NCBI RefSeq assembly: GCF_003144095.1
Contig: NZ_NSKH01000018.1
Coordinates: forward strand, 2,599,202-2,663,201
DNA: 64,000 bases
Direction: 5' to 3'
Origin: Streptomyces sp. ICBB 8177
Lineage (GTDB): Bacteria > Actinomycetota > Actinomycetes > Streptomycetales > Streptomycetaceae
This document shows, one piece after another, positions 25,291 to 34,981 of this stretch. The notes under the pieces are model-generated. The model saw only the letters and a program-made list of their open reading frames with translations. It was not told the DNA's origin and made no database searches. Position numbers and translations under genes: made by a program. Position 1 is the first letter of the stretch, and every line of letters starts with the position of its first letter.

Positions 25291-26400
25291 ATGGCGCCCG
25301 CCCCCGGAGAACTGACCTTCGCCGTACCCCGCGGTGCCAAGAAGCCCCCGCGGCACCTCGCCGACCTCACGCCCGCCGAGCGTCGCGAGGCCGTCGCCGC
25401 GCTCGGCGAGAAGCCGTTCCGCGCCAAGCAGCTGTCGCAGCACTACTTCGCGCGCTACGCGGACGACCCGGCGGCCTGGACCGACATCCCGGCCGCCGCC
25501 CGCGAGAAGCTCGCCTCAGACCTGCTGCCCGAGCTGATGAGCGTCGTGCGCAACGTCTCCTGCGACCACGACACCACCCGCAAGACGCTGTGGCGGCTGT
25601 TCGACGGGACGCTGGTCGAGTCGGTGCTGATGCGCTACCCGGACCGGGTCACGATGTGCATCAGCTCGCAGGCCGGCTGCGGCATGAACTGCCCGTTCTG
25701 CGCGACCGGCCAGGCCGGCCTCACCCGCAACCTGTCCACCGCGGAGATCGTCCACCAGATCGTCGCCGGGATGCGCTCGCTGCGCGACGGTGAGATCCCC
25801 GGCGGCCCGGCCCGGCTGAGCAACATCGTCTTCATGGGCATGGGCGAGCCGCTGGCCAACTACAACCGGGTGCTCGGCGCGATCCGCCGCCTCACCGACC
25901 CCGAGCCGGACGGCCTCGGCCTGTCGCAGCGCGGCATCACGGTCTCCACGGTCGGGCTGGTTCCGGCGATGCTGCGGTTCGCCGACGAGGGGCTCAAGTG
26001 CCGGCTGGCGGTCTCGCTGCACGCGCCGGACGATGAGCTGCGCGACACCCTGGTGCCGGTCAACACCCGCTGGAAGGTCCGCGAGGTGCTGGACGCCGCC
26101 TGGCACTACGCCGAGGTCTCCGGCCGCCGGATCTCCGTCGAGTACGCGCTGATCAAGGACATCAACGACCAGGCGTGGCGGGCCGACCTGCTGGGACGGC
26201 TGCTCAAGGGCCACCGCGTGCACGTCAACCTGATCCCGCTCAACCCCACGCCCGGCTCCAAGTGGACCGCGTCGCGGCCGGAGGACGAGAAGGCGTTCGT
26301 GCGCGCGCTGGAGGCGCATGGCGTCCCGGTGACGGTGCGCGACACCCGCGGCCAGGAGATCGACGGCGCCTGCGGCCAGCTCGCGGCGGCGGAGCGCTGA
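25291..26400 (+). CDS. rlmN: Dual-specificity 23S rRNA/tRNA C2-adenine methyltransferase RlmN
   Basis: Radical-SAM enzyme that methylates A2503 of 23S rRNA and A37 of some tRNAs. It has 369 residues, the CxxxCxxC cluster Cys130/134/137 (CGMNCPFC), and both catalytic cysteines: Cys123 in [10 protein letters not shown] and Cys361 in [16 protein letters not shown]-type [12 protein letters not shown] and the C-terminal VTVRDTRG are also present. ATG 25291 is preferred because GAGGAG (25275-25280) lies 10 bp before it; the frame is open further upstream. Confidence 0.95.
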   Translation: MAPAPGELTFAVPRGAKKPPRHLADLTPAERREAVAALGEKPFRAKQLSQHYFARYADDPAAWTDIPAAAREKLASDLLPELMSVVRNVSCDHDTTRKTLWRLFDGTLVESVLMRYPDRVTMCISSQAGCGMNCPFCATGQAGLTRNLSTAEIVHQIVAGMRSLRDGEIPGGPARLSNIVFMGMGEPLANYNRVLGAIRRLTDPEPDGLGLSQRGITVSTVGLVPAMLRFADEGLKCRLAVSLHAPDDELRDTLVPVNTRWKVREVLDAAWHYAEVSGRRISVEYALIKDINDQAWRADLLGRLLKGHRVHVNLIPLNPTPGSKWTASRPEDEKAFVRALEAHGVPVTVRDTRGQEIDGACGQLAAAER

Positions 26401-26487
26401 CGGAACGGGTTCCGGCAGGCACGCCGGTCATCACGGCTGCTATATCGTAGGACTGTACGAACACATTGCTCGTACGACCATTCCGAC

Positions 26488-26584
26488 AGGGGAGCGCGTA
26501 CGCGCTGAGAGTGCGGTGCCGCCGGAGGACGGCGGCGGGCCGCAGACCCTCGAACCTGATCCGGGTCATGCCGGCGTAGGGAGT
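26488..26584 (+). ncRNA. TPP riboswitch (THI element)
   Basis: All conserved blocks are present in order: GGGGAGC (26489-26495), CGCTGAGAGTGCGG (from 26502), a variable GC-rich stem around 26520-26540, GACCCTCGAACCTGATCCGG (from 26545) and ATGCCGGCGTAGGGAG (to 26583). Thiamine pyrophosphate binding would close P1, whose 3' strand contains GGGAG, the only Shine-Dalgarno candidate before the ATG at 26593. Regulation is therefore probably at translation of the ECF transporter. Confidence 0.95.
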
Positions 26585-26592
26585 CATCGCAC

Positions 26593-27192
26593 ATGAGCAC
26601 TGCCAACGCGCCCACGAACGCGGCCGGCAACCGCTGGCGGACGGTGGACATCGTCGTGGCCGCCGTCATCGGCGCCGCCTTCGGCGTCATCTTCTGGGCC
26701 TGGAACTCGCTGTGGGACGGCGTCGCGAGCGCCATCCCGCTGCCCGGCCGCGCCGTCATCTACGGTGTCTGGCTGATCCCCGCCGTCCTCGGACCGCTGG
26801 TGATCCGCAAGCCCGGCGCGGGCATCTTCTGCGAGGTCGTCGCCGCCTCCGTCGCCACCCTCTTCGGCTCGCCGTGGGGCCTGGTCACCCTGCTGTACGG
26901 GGTCGCCCAGGGCATGGCGGGCGAGTTCGGCTTCGCCTTCACCGCCTACCGGGTCTGGCGCTGGCCGACCGCGCTGGTCGGCGGCGCGCTCGCCGGGGTC
27001 GCCGCCTCGCTGCTGGACAACGCGCTGTACTACGCGTCCAACTCCACCGGCTGGCAGATCGCGTACGCGGCCATCGTCGTAGCCAGCTCCGCCGTCATCG
27101 CCGGGCTCGGTAGCCTCGCGCTGACCAGGTCGCTGGCGCAGACCGGCGCGCTCGACCCCTTCCCGTCCGGCCGCGAACGCGCCGCGGTCTGA
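26593..27192 (+). CDS. ykoE: ECF transporter substrate-binding component, YkoE family
   Basis: A 199-residue membrane protein with five or six hydrophobic segments. [20 protein letters not shown] at the N-terminus, [20 protein letters not shown] and [17 protein letters not shown] match the YkoE family of S components, predicted to capture thiamine or hydroxymethylpyrimidine. The TPP riboswitch directly upstream supports this. ATG at 26593 lies 9 bp after GGGAG. First gene of a three-gene operon. Confidence 0.92.
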   Translation: MSTANAPTNAAGNRWRTVDIVVAAVIGAAFGVIFWAWNSLWDGVASAIPLPGRAVIYGVWLIPAVLGPLVIRKPGAGIFCEVVAASVATLFGSPWGLVTLLYGVAQGMAGEFGFAFTAYRVWRWPTALVGGALAGVAASLLDNALYYASNSTGWQIAYAAIVVASSAVIAGLGSLALTRSLAQTGALDPFPSGRERAAV

Positions 27193-27208
27193 CCGGCCCG
27201 GGCGCCGC

Positions 27209-28612
27209 ATGAGCACCGTCCGCCTGCGCGGCTTCGGCCACCGGCACGCCGGACGCCGCCGCTGGGCGGTGCGTGGCGTCGACCTCGACATCGGCCACGG
27301 CGAACGCGTCGCGCTGCTCGGCCCGTCCGGCGCGGGCAAGTCCACGCTGCTGGCCGCGCTCGCCGGGTTGCTGCCACCGGAGTCGGGCGAGCGCGAGGGC
27401 GTCATCGAGGTCGACGGCCGCGACCCGCGCGAGGCCCGCGACCACGTCGGCGTCGTCTTCCAGGACCCCCAGTCGCAGCTGGTGATGGAACGCGCCGGTG
27501 ACGACGTCGCGTTCGGCCTGGAGAACCGCGGCACGCCGCCCGGGCGCATCCCCGGGCTGGTCGACGCCGCACTGCGCCGCGTCGGCTTCCCGTACGGGCC
27601 CGGCCGGGCCACCAGCGCGCTGTCCGGCGGCGAACAGCAGCGGCTCGCCATCGCGGGCGCCCTGGTCACCGGCCCCGGGCTGCTGTTGCTCGACGAGCCG
27701 ACCGCCAACCTCGACCCGGTGGGCGCCGCGCTGGTACGCCAGGTGCTCGCGGGCATCGAGGAGACCACGCAGATCGTCGTGGAGCACCGCGTCGCCGAGC
27801 TGACCGGCATGCTGGACCGCGTCGTGGTCCTCGAACCCGGCGGCGGCATCCGCGCGGACGGCCCGCCGGAGCGGATCTTCGCACGGTACGGACGGGAGCT
27901 CGCGGAAGACGGCGTGTGGGTGCCGGGACTGCCGCCGGCCGCCCACCCCGCGCGCACGAACCCCGGTGAGGAACTGCTGCGCGCCGAGGCGCTGACGTAC
28001 GCCCCGGTCCTCGACGGCCTTCAGGTGAGCGTGCGCGCCGCCGAGGCGCTGGCCGTGGTCGGGCCCAACGGCGCGGGCAAGTCCACCCTGGCCCTGCTGC
28101 TCGGCGGGCTGCTGGCCCCCGGCGGCGGACGCGTCGCCGCCACGCCCGCGCTGGCCGGCGCGGACGCGGGCAGGCCGCCGCACAAGTGGCGGGCGCGGAC
28201 GCTTGCGCGCCGGATCGGCTCGGTCTTCCAGAACCCCGAGCACCAGTTCGTCACCCCGAAGGTGCGCGACGAACTCACCCTCGGCGCGGCCGACCCCGCC
28301 CGGGCCGACGAACTCCTGACGCGGCTGCGGCTGGACGCGCTCGCCGAGGCCAACCCGCACACCCTGTCCGGAGGCGAGCGGCGCAGGCTGTCGGTGGCCA
28401 CCGCGCTCGCGGCGGCACCCCGGCTGCTGGTGCTGGACGAGCCGACCTTCGGCCAGGACCGCCGCACCTGGAGTGAACTCGTGGGCCTGCTGGCGTCGTT
28501 GCGCGACGACGGGCACGGGATCGTCGCCGTCACCCACGACACCGACTTCCGGGCCGCGCTGGGCGCCCGCGAACTGCGGCTCGCCGCTCGGGAGTCGGCG
28601 GTGCCCGCATGA
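27209..28612 (+). CDS. ykoD: ECF transporter duplicated ATPase, YkoD family
   Basis: Two ABC ATPase domains fused in 467 residues, the energising component of the thiamine/HMP ECF transporter. Walker A motifs are GPSGAGKS (38-45) and GPNGAGKS (285-292); signature motifs are [15 protein letters not shown] and [15 protein letters not shown]; Walker B motifs are [12 protein letters not shown] and [12 protein letters not shown]. Both sites look intact. Starts 16 bp after ykoE; the stop overlaps the next start (ATGA). Confidence 0.93.
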   Translation: MSTVRLRGFGHRHAGRRRWAVRGVDLDIGHGERVALLGPSGAGKSTLLAALAGLLPPESGEREGVIEVDGRDPREARDHVGVVFQDPQSQLVMERAGDDVAFGLENRGTPPGRIPGLVDAALRRVGFPYGPGRATSALSGGEQQRLAIAGALVTGPGLLLLDEPTANLDPVGAALVRQVLAGIEETTQIVVEHRVAELTGMLDRVVVLEPGGGIRADGPPERIFARYGRELAEDGVWVPGLPPAAHPARTNPGEELLRAEALTYAPVLDGLQVSVRAAEALAVVGPNGAGKSTLALLLGGLLAPGGGRVAATPALAGADAGRPPHKWRARTLARRIGSVFQNPEHQFVTPKVRDELTLGAADPARADELLTRLRLDALAEANPHTLSGGERRRLSVATALAAAPRLLVLDEPTFGQDRRTWSELVGLLASLRDDGHGIVAVTHDTDFRAALGARELRLAARESAVPA

Positions 28613-29373
28613 GCTTCAGCCGTACCGCGCCGATCGCCGACCCGGCCGCGCCGCTGGCCCGCCGCAACCCGGTCGCCAAACTGGTGGCCGCGGCCGTCCT
28701 CGCGCTCGCCCTGGTCGTGAGCCTGGACCCGGTAGGACCGGCCGTGGCGCTCACCGCCGAACTGGCCGCCGTCCCGCTCTTCGGCATCCGCTACCGCGCG
28801 CTCGCGCGGCGCACCTGGCCGATGGCGGTGAGCGTGCTGGGCGCGGTCGTCACCCTGCTGCTGTTCGCCGCCGACCGCCAGCACATCGTCACCTCGGCGC
28901 TCGCCCTGGTGCTGCGGCTGTACGCGGTGGCGCTGCCCGGTGTCATCGTCTTCGCCACCACCGACCCCACCGACCTCGCGGACGCCCTCGTGCAGAACGC
29001 CCGTGTCTCGCCGCGCTTCGCCATCGGCACGCTGGCCGCCTGGCGCCTGGTGCCGCTGCTGGGCCAGGAGTGGCGGCTGATCGGCCTCGCGCGAAGGGCC
29101 CGGGGGATCGACGCGGGCCGCGATCCGCTGGCCCGGCTGCGGCTGCTGGCGTCGGCGTCGTTCACGCTGCTGGTCGGCGCGATCCGGCGCGGTACGCGGC
29201 TGGCGACGGCGATGGACGCGCGCGGCTTCGACTCCGGCATCCCGCGCACCTCGGCGCGCACGCAGCGGTTCGCGGGCGCGGACGCGGCGCTGATCGCGGC
29301 GGCGGCCGGGATCGCGGCGGCGGCGCTGACGGTGAGCGTGCTGACGGGGGCGTTCAGCCCGCTGTTCTCCTGA
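28609..29373 (+). CDS. ykoC: ECF transporter transmembrane T component, YkoC family
   Basis: A 254-residue membrane protein with about five membrane segments and the coupling-helix motifs typical of Ecf[15 protein letters not shown] and [15 protein letters not shown] (the ARG-type motifs that sit on the ATPases). It completes the S-A-T set with the two upstream genes and overlaps ykoD by 4 bp. Controlled by the upstream TPP riboswitch. Confidence 0.92.
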   Translation: MSFSRTAPIADPAAPLARRNPVAKLVAAAVLALALVVSLDPVGPAVALTAELAAVPLFGIRYRALARRTWPMAVSVLGAVVTLLLFAADRQHIVTSALALVLRLYAVALPGVIVFATTDPTDLADALVQNARVSPRFAIGTLAAWRLVPLLGQEWRLIGLARRARGIDAGRDPLARLRLLASASFTLLVGAIRRGTRLATAMDARGFDSGIPRTSARTQRFAGADAALIAAAAGIAAAALTVSVLTGAFSPLFS

Positions 29374-29402
29374 GGCGCCCCGCTCGAAGGCGTCGCGCCG
29401 CC

Positions 29403-30605
29403 TCAGCGCAGCCGCAGCAGCCCGTCCAGCAGCCACCCCACGGGCGCCGCCGTCAGCGCGGCCACCCCGACCACCACGAGCGCGCGCACGGCGGCCACCT
29501 TGACCAGCAGCGACCGCGAGGCGCCGAGCCCGGACAGGGTCCGCCGCGTCCCGGAGCCGCTCGTGCGGGCCTGCGCCGCCGACGCCACCGCCGCGCACCC
29601 GGCCGACCCCAGCACGACGGCCGCCCCCAGCAGCGTGAACGCTCCGGGACGGTGGCCCGCGTGCAGCCGGAACGCGGCCAGGGACAGCGCGAGGGCGGAC
29701 GCGGGCCAGGCCACCGCGGCGGCCACCCGGCGCGCGTCGGTGCGCAGCGCGCGGCCCGCCAGCAGGCGCACCGGTCCCGGCCGCCAGGACGCGAGCACGC
29801 GTCCGGCCAGCGCCACCAGCCAGGGCGCGCACGCCACGACACCGGCGCAGGCCAGCGCCCAGCCGGCCAGGACCGCGGGCGCCGTGTCGCGCAAGCCTCC
29901 CGGCAGCGGCACCGACGCCTTCGCGTGGCGGCCCCACCAGGCGCACGCCAGGCCCGCGGCGGCCGGTACCAGACCCCACGGCAGCGGACGTGTCCGCGCC
30001 GGCGGCCGCGGCACCGTCAAGCAGGCCGCCGCCGCCACCAGCGGCACGACCAGCAGCAGCGTCACCACGCCGGCGACCGGCAGCGCCGCCGCACCGGCCA
30101 GCGTGTGACGCAGCCGCAGGAACGTGCCCAACGCCACCACGCTGCCCAGCAGACAGCTCCACATCACCTGCGCGGCGAGCACCCGCGGCAGCCGGGAGGG
30201 GCCCACGCCGATCGCGGCGAGGGCGTCGGCGGCCGGGGATCCGGCGCGGCCCCGCGCCGAGACGACCGCGAGCCAAGCCGTGGCGACCAGCGGCGGCGCA
30301 CACCACGCCAGCCGATCGGCCCCGGCGGCCAGATGGTGCGGATGCCGCAGCGCCTGACCCAGCGAGGCCAGCAGAAGGAACGTCACGCCTGCCGCGGCCG
30401 TGGCCAGGACGCAGCGCATCAGCGCCCCGGCGACCCCGCCGCGCAGCGCCAGCCGCAACGCCACGCCGCTGGGCAGCAGCCCGCCGGGCACCGCGGTGGC
30501 GGGATCCGTTCCGGGACCGGTTCTCTCGCCGCTCTCCCCGGGCTCGGACGCGCCGGGCTCCTCCGGCTCCGCCTCGGGCGCGTGAGCCCGCGACTCCTTC
30601 AGCAC
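29403..30605 (-). CDS. Membrane protein, probable ABC transporter permease
   Basis: A 400-residue protein with about eight to ten hydrophobic segments after a ~50-residue Pro/Glu/Ser-rich, acidic N-terminus. It has no strong family motif I can name; the layout (paired segments, long intervening loops and the ATPase partner just upstream) suggests an FtsX/MacB-like permease. The GTG at 30605 overlaps the 3' end of the ATPase gene by 7 bp, which indicates coupled translation and a joint transporter. Substrate unknown. Confidence 0.7.
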   Translation of the reverse strand: MLKESRAHAPEAEPEEPGASEPGESGERTGPGTDPATAVPGGLLPSGVALRLALRGGVAGALMRCVLATAAAGVTFLLLASLGQALRHPHHLAAGADRLAWCAPPLVATAWLAVVSARGRAGSPAADALAAIGVGPSRLPRVLAAQVMWSCLLGSVVALGTFLRLRHTLAGAAALPVAGVVTLLLVVPLVAAAACLTVPRPPARTRPLPWGLVPAAAGLACAWWGRHAKASVPLPGGLRDTAPAVLAGWALACAGVVACAPWLVALAGRVLASWRPGPVRLLAGRALRTDARRVAAAVAWPASALALSLAAFRLHAGHRPGAFTLLGAAVVLGSAGCAAVASAAQARTSGSGTRRTLSGLGASRSLLVKVAAVRALVVVGVAALTAAPVGWLLDGLLRLR

Positions 30606-31294
30606 AGCGCACCCTCCGGCGCCGTGCGCTGCCCGTCGACCAGCGCGACCGTGCGGTCGGCGAACTCCGCGACGCCGGTGTCGTGCGTCGCCAGCACCAT
30701 CGTGATGCCGTGCGAACGGGCCGCCGTGGTGAGCGTCCGCAACACCTGCGCGCGCTCGGCGCGGTGCAGCGCCGCGGTCGGCTCGTCGGCGAAGACCACC
30801 TCGGGGACGGTGACCAGCGCCCGCGCGATCGCGATCCGCTGGCGCTGGGCCTGGGTCAGCCCGGCCGGGCGCCTGCGCGCGCACTCGCCGACGTCCAGCC
30901 GCTCCAGCCACTCCTGGGCGGCCCGCCGGGCGTCCCGGTGCGAGGCGCCGGTCAACAGCAGCGGCAGCGCGGCGTTCTCACGGGCCGTCAGTTCGGGAAG
31001 GAGCCGGGGGCTCGGGTCGATCCAGCCGAAGCGCTCCCGGCGCAGCCGCTCGCGGGCGGCCCGGCCCAGGGTGTGGACGGGCGCGCTGTTGAACCACACC
31101 TCGCCCTCGTCCGGCACCAACTGCCCGGACAGGCAGCGCAGCAGCGTGGTCTTGCCCGAGCCGCGCGGCCCGGTCACGGCGAGGATCTCCCCGCCGCGGA
31201 CGCCGAGCGAGACGCCGAGCAGCGCGGGCGAGCCCTCGTGCGCGTGGCGCAGCGAGCGCCCCCACAACACGTCGTTGTCCGGCGGCGCCTGCAT
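30599..31294 (-). CDS. ABC transporter ATP-binding protein
   Basis: A 231-residue nucleotide-binding domain of the LolD/MacB type. Walker A is GPRGSGKT (42-49), Walker B VVFADEPTAAL and the switch His lies in LATHDTG. The signature motif reads LTQAQRQRIAIARAL instead of LSGGQ, an unusual change in a loop that contacts ATP across the dimer. ATG 31294 is chosen because GGAGGTGG precedes it; the frame is open further upstream across a terminator. Forms a unit with the overlapping permease gene. Confidence 0.86.
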   Translation of the reverse strand: MQAPPDNDVLWGRSLRHAHEGSPALLGVSLGVRGGEILAVTGPRGSGKTTLLRCLSGQLVPDEGEVWFNSAPVHTLGRAARERLRRERFGWIDPSPRLLPELTARENAALPLLLTGASHRDARRAAQEWLERLDVGECARRRPAGLTQAQRQRIAIARALVTVPEVVFADEPTAALHRAERAQVLRTLTTAARSHGITMVLATHDTGVAEFADRTVALVDGQRTAPEGALC

Positions 31295-31331
31295 GCCGAC
31301 CACCTCCGCTGCGTCGAATCGCACAAAACGA

Positions 31332-31368
31332 AATCCCCCTCGCCTCGTTGAACGAGGCGAGGGGGATT
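31332..31368 (-). terminator. Rho-independent terminator of the aminotransferase gene
   Basis: AATCCCCCTCGCCTCGTT (31332-31349) and its exact complement (31351-31368) are separated by one base; in practice a 16-bp stem with a 5-base loop. On the minus strand the stem is followed by TTTCGTTTTG, a proper T-rich tract, so it ends transcription coming from the aminotransferase gene at 32822-31461. Confidence 0.85.
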
Positions 31369-31460
31369 CTGTCACGCGACGGGACACCGGTGGATCACGA
31401 CCGGTCACTCCGCGCCGGGAGTGTCCGGATCACCACCCGGATCACCGACGCGGGACCGGA

Positions 31461-32822
31461 TCACAGCTTGGTCCAGGCCTCCGTGAGCACCCCGCGGACG
31501 ATCTGCTCGATCTCGTCGAAGGTCGACTGGTCGGAGATCAGCGGCGGGGAGAGCTGGATGACCGGGTCGCCGCGGTCGTCCGCCCGGCAGTACAGGCCGT
31601 TCTCGAAGAGCTTCTTGGAGACGAAGCCGTACAGCAGGCGCTCGCACTCCTCGTCGGAGAAGGTCTCCTTGGTGGCCTTGTCCTTCACCAGCTCGATGCC
31701 GTAGAAGAAGCCGTTGCCGCGCACGTCGCCGACGATCGGCAGGTCGTGCAGCTTGCTCAGCGTGCCGAGGAACGCCGACTCGTTGTCCAGCACGTGCTTG
31801 TTGAGGCCCTCGCGCTCGAACAGGTCGAGGTTGGCCAGCGCCACCGCGGCGGAGACCGGGTGGCCGCCGAAGGTGTAGCCGTGCAGGAAGGTGTTGTCCT
31901 GCTTGTAGAACGGCTCGGCGATCCGGTCGGAGACGATGGCGGCGCCGATCGGCGAGTAACCGGACGTCATGCCCTTGGCGCAGGTGATGATGTCGGGCAC
32001 GTAGCCGAACTTGTCGCACGCGAACATCGTGCCGAGGCGGCCGAAGGCGCAGATGACCTCGTCGGAGACGAGCAGCACGTCGTACTCGTCGCAGATCTCG
32101 CGGACCCGCTGGAAATAGCCGGGAGGCGGCGGGAAGCAGCCGCCGGCGTTCTGCACCGGCTCCAGGAAGACGGCGGCGACCGTCTCCGGGCCCTCGAAGA
32201 GGATCTGCTGCTCGATCTGGTCGGCTGCCCAGCGGCCGAACGCCTCCGGGTCGTCGCCGTGGATCGGCGCCCGGTAGATGTTGGTGTTGGGCACCTTGTG
32301 CGCGCCGGGGACCAGCGGCTCGAACGGGGCCTTGAGCGCGGGCAGACCGGTGATGGACAGCGCGCCCTGCGGGGTGCCGTGGTAGGCGACGGCGCGGGAG
32401 ATCACCTTGTACTTGGTGTGGTTGCCCTTGAGCTTGTGGTACTGCTTGGCCAGCTTCCACGCGGTCTCGACGGCCTCGCCGCCGCCGGTGGTGAAGAAGA
32501 CCTTGTTGAGGTCGCCCGGCGCGTACTCGGCCAGCCGCTCGGCCAGTTCGACGGCCTTGGGGTGGGCGTACGACCAGATGGGGAAGAAGGCCAGCTCCGC
32601 CGCCTGCTTGGCGGCGACCTCGGCCAACTCCTGGCGTCCGTGTCCGGCCTGGACCACGAACAGGCCGGCGAGGCCGTCGAGGTACTTCCTGCCGTTGCTG
32701 TCGTAGATGTAGGTGCCCTCACCGCGCACGATGGTCGGCACAGGGGCGTTCTCGTACGACGACATGCGGGTGAAGTGCATCCACAGGTGGTCGTACGCGC
32801 TCTTCGAGAGGTCCGCGCTCAT
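31461..32822 (-). CDS. Class III (omega) aminotransferase, probable putrescine/diamine aminotransferase
   Basis: A 453-residue PLP enzyme. The Schiff-base lysine is Lys283 in ITCAKGMTSGYSP; the PLP aspartate is in LLVSDEVICAFGRLG, and FFTTGGGEAVETAWKLAKQYH marks the cofactor phosphate site. It resembles the SpuC/omega-amino acid:pyruvate group that transfers the amino group of putrescine or similar amines to pyruvate, giving 4-aminobutanal. This role is supported by the neighbouring aldehyde dehydrogenase and pot genes. The start lies 2 bp after the Lrp-type regulator gene, in one operon. Other primary amines are possible substrates. Confidence 0.85.
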   Translation of the reverse strand: MSADLSKSAYDHLWMHFTRMSSYENAPVPTIVRGEGTYIYDSNGRKYLDGLAGLFVVQAGHGRQELAEVAAKQAAELAFFPIWSYAHPKAVELAERLAEYAPGDLNKVFFTTGGGEAVETAWKLAKQYHKLKGNHTKYKVISRAVAYHGTPQGALSITGLPALKAPFEPLVPGAHKVPNTNIYRAPIHGDDPEAFGRWAADQIEQQILFEGPETVAAVFLEPVQNAGGCFPPPPGYFQRVREICDEYDVLLVSDEVICAFGRLGTMFACDKFGYVPDIITCAKGMTSGYSPIGAAIVSDRIAEPFYKQDNTFLHGYTFGGHPVSAAVALANLDLFEREGLNKHVLDNESAFLGTLSKLHDLPIVGDVRGNGFFYGIELVKDKATKETFSDEECERLLYGFVSKKLFENGLYCRADDRGDPVIQLSPPLISDQSTFDEIEQIVRGVLTEAWTKL

Positions 32823-32824
32823 GG

Positions 32825-33331
32825 CTATCTGGTTCCCCAGGTGTAGGTCTGCTTCCGGAGCTTGAGGTAGACGAAGCTCTCGGTGGACCGCACGCCGGGC
32901 AGCGTGCGGATCCGCTTGTTGATCATCTCCAGGAGGTGGTCGTCGTCCTCGCAGACGATCTCGATCAGCAGATCGAAGGAGCCCGCGGTGACGACGACGT
33001 ACTCCACCTCGCCCATCTCGGCCAGCGCGTCCGAAACGGGCTCGATGTCACCTTCGACGGTAATGCCCACCATCGCCTGCCGCCGGAAGCCCACCGTCAG
33101 CGGGTCCGTTACGGCGACGATCTGCATCACGCCGTGGTCGAGCAGCTTCTGGACGCGCTGCCGGACGGCTGCCTCCGACAGGCCGACCGCCTTGCCGATG
33201 GCGGCGTAAGGACGGCGGCCGTCCTCCTGCAGCTGCTCGATGATCGCCTTGGAGACGGAGTCGATCACCGGTGTGCCGCCGCTGCGGTCTTTCGGTTCGG
33301 GTGTACGAGTGGCCACGGGGCCACTCTGCAC
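32825..33331 (-). CDS. Lrp/AsnC family transcriptional regulator
   Basis: A 168-residue regulator with an N-terminal helix-turn-helix (RRPYAAIGKAVGLSEAAVRQRVQKLLDHGV) and a C-terminal RAM ligand-binding domain (GEVEYVVVTAGSFDLLIEI). Family members respond to amino acids. It is divergent from the aldehyde dehydrogenase gene at 33534 and cotranscribed with the aminotransferase, so it probably senses an amine or amino acid of this pathway. GTG 33331 follows AAGGTGA; a GTG at 33316 is the alternative start. Confidence 0.9.
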   Translation of the reverse strand: MQSGPVATRTPEPKDRSGGTPVIDSVSKAIIEQLQEDGRRPYAAIGKAVGLSEAAVRQRVQKLLDHGVMQIVAVTDPLTVGFRRQAMVGITVEGDIEPVSDALAEMGEVEYVVVTAGSFDLLIEIVCEDDDHLLEMINKRIRTLPGVRSTESFVYLKLRKQTYTWGTR

Positions 33332-33396
33332 GAGGACTCGTCACCTTGGCAAGCCCTTCGCGATGAAATCCGTCGTAAAGCGATCGTGAAAGTACC

Positions 33397-33436
33397 GATT
33401 CCATTGTTTGGCGGTGTCGGGTATGTCGAATACGGT
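33397..33436 (+). promoter_or_regulatory. Promoter and candidate operator of the first aldehyde dehydrogenase gene
   Basis: TTGGCG (33408-33413) and TACGGT (33431-33436) are 17 bp apart. Touching the -35 box is GATTCCATTGTTTGG (33397-33411), which recurs in variant form in the other divergent aldehyde dehydrogenase region near 42.97 kb. The 202-bp gap serves both the Lrp gene (minus) and the dehydrogenase gene (plus). Confidence 0.5.
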
Positions 33437-33533
33437 GGTCCAGCGACTAGGGTGGGGAGTGTCTCGCGCACCGGACACCGGACGGCCGGTACCGCATTCC
33501 AGGACACCTCAGGACACAGGACAGGAGAAGGCA

Positions 33534-34970
33534 GTGAGCGAGCTCCGTACTCTGCGCAACTACATCGACGGAGAGTTCCGCGACGCCGCCGACGGGCGCA
33601 CCACCGACGTCGTCAACCCCGCCACCGGCGAGGCGTACGCCACGGCCCCGCTGTCCGCAGCCGCCGACGTGGACGCCGCCATGGCGGCCGCCGCCGCGGC
33701 CTTCCCGGCCTGGCGCGACACCACCCCGGCCGAGCGGCAGAAGGCGCTGCTGAAGATCGCCGACGCGATCGAGGAGCGCGCCGAGGAACTGATCGCCGCC
33801 GAGAGCGAGAACACCGGCAAGCCGATCGGCCTGACGCGGACCGAGGAGATCCCGCCGATGGTCGACCAGATCCGCTTCTTCGCGGGCGCGGCCCGGCTGT
33901 TGGAGGGCAAGTCCGGCGGCGAGTACATGGAGGGCCTGACCTCCTTCGTGCGCCGTGAGCCGGTGGGCGTGTGCGCGCAGGTCGCGCCGTGGAACTACCC
34001 GATGATGATGGCGGTGTGGAAGTTCGCCCCGGCCCTCGCCGCGGGCAACACCGTCGTGCTCAAGCCGTCCGACACCACGCCCGCGTCCACCGTGCTGCTC
34101 GCGGAGATCATCGGCAACGTGGTGCCCAAGGGCGTCTTCAACGTCGTGTGCGGCGACCGCGACACCGGCCGCCTGATGGTCGAGCACCCCACCCCGGCGA
34201 TGGCCTCCATCACCGGCTCGGTGCGGGCCGGCATGCAGGTCGCCGAGACCGCGTCGAAGGACCTCAAGCGGGTCCACCTGGAACTGGGCGGCAAGGCCCC
34301 GGTCGTGGTCTTCGAGGACGTCGACATCCCCAAGGCCGTCGAGGACATCTCGGTCGCGGGCTTCTTCAACGCCGGCCAGGACTGCACGGCGGCCACCCGG
34401 GTGCTGGTGCACGAGTCGATCCACGACGAGTTCGTCGCCGCCCTCACCAAGGCGGCGGCCGACACCAAGACCGGGCAGCCGGACGACGAGGACGTGCTGT
34501 ACGGGCCGCTCAACAACGCCAACCAGCTCAAGCAGGTCACCGGCTTCATCGAGCGGCTGCCGTCGCACGCCAAGCTGCAGACCGGCGGCCACCGGGTGGG
34601 CGAGAAGGGCTACTTCTTCGCGCCCACCGTCGTGTCGGGCCTGAAGCAGGACGACGAGATCATCCAGAACGAGGTCTTCGGCCCGGTCATCACCGTGCAG
34701 TCCTTCTCCGACGAGGACCAGGCCGTCGAGTGGGCCAACGGCGTCGACTACGCGCTGGCGTCCTCGGTGTGGACCAAGAACCACGGCCGCGCCATGCGGA
34801 TGTCGAAGAAGCTCGACTTCGGCTGCGTGTGGATCAACACCCACATCCCGCTGGTCGCCGAGATGCCGCACGGTGGCTTCAAGAAGTCCGGCTACGGCAA
34901 GGACCTGTCGGCCTACGGCTTCGAGGACTACACCCGCGTCAAGCACGTCATGACGTCGCTCGACGCGTGA
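33534..34970 (+). CDS. Aldehyde dehydrogenase, probable gamma-aminobutyraldehyde dehydrogenase
   Basis: A 478-residue NAD(P)-dependent aldehyde dehydrogenase with catalytic Cys284 (FFNAGQDCTAATR), general-base Glu in VHLELGGKAP, and the C-terminal HIPLVAEMPHGGFKKSGYGKD found in 4-aminobutanal/betaine aldehyde-type enzymes such as E. coli PatD. It would oxidise 4-aminobutanal to GABA. GTG 33534 is chosen over longer in-frame starts because AGGAGA (33523-33528) lies 5 bp before it and the protein then begins with the domain. Divergent from the Lrp-aminotransferase operon. Confidence 0.9.
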   Translation: MSELRTLRNYIDGEFRDAADGRTTDVVNPATGEAYATAPLSAAADVDAAMAAAAAAFPAWRDTTPAERQKALLKIADAIEERAEELIAAESENTGKPIGLTRTEEIPPMVDQIRFFAGAARLLEGKSGGEYMEGLTSFVRREPVGVCAQVAPWNYPMMMAVWKFAPALAAGNTVVLKPSDTTPASTVLLAEIIGNVVPKGVFNVVCGDRDTGRLMVEHPTPAMASITGSVRAGMQVAETASKDLKRVHLELGGKAPVVVFEDVDIPKAVEDISVAGFFNAGQDCTAATRVLVHESIHDEFVAALTKAAADTKTGQPDDEDVLYGPLNNANQLKQVTGFIERLPSHAKLQTGGHRVGEKGYFFAPTVVSGLKQDDEIIQNEVFGPVITVQSFSDEDQAVEWANGVDYALASSVWTKNHGRAMRMSKKLDFGCVWINTHIPLVAEMPHGGFKKSGYGKDLSAYGFEDYTRVKHVMTSLDA

Positions 34971-34981
34971 GGTGACACCCA

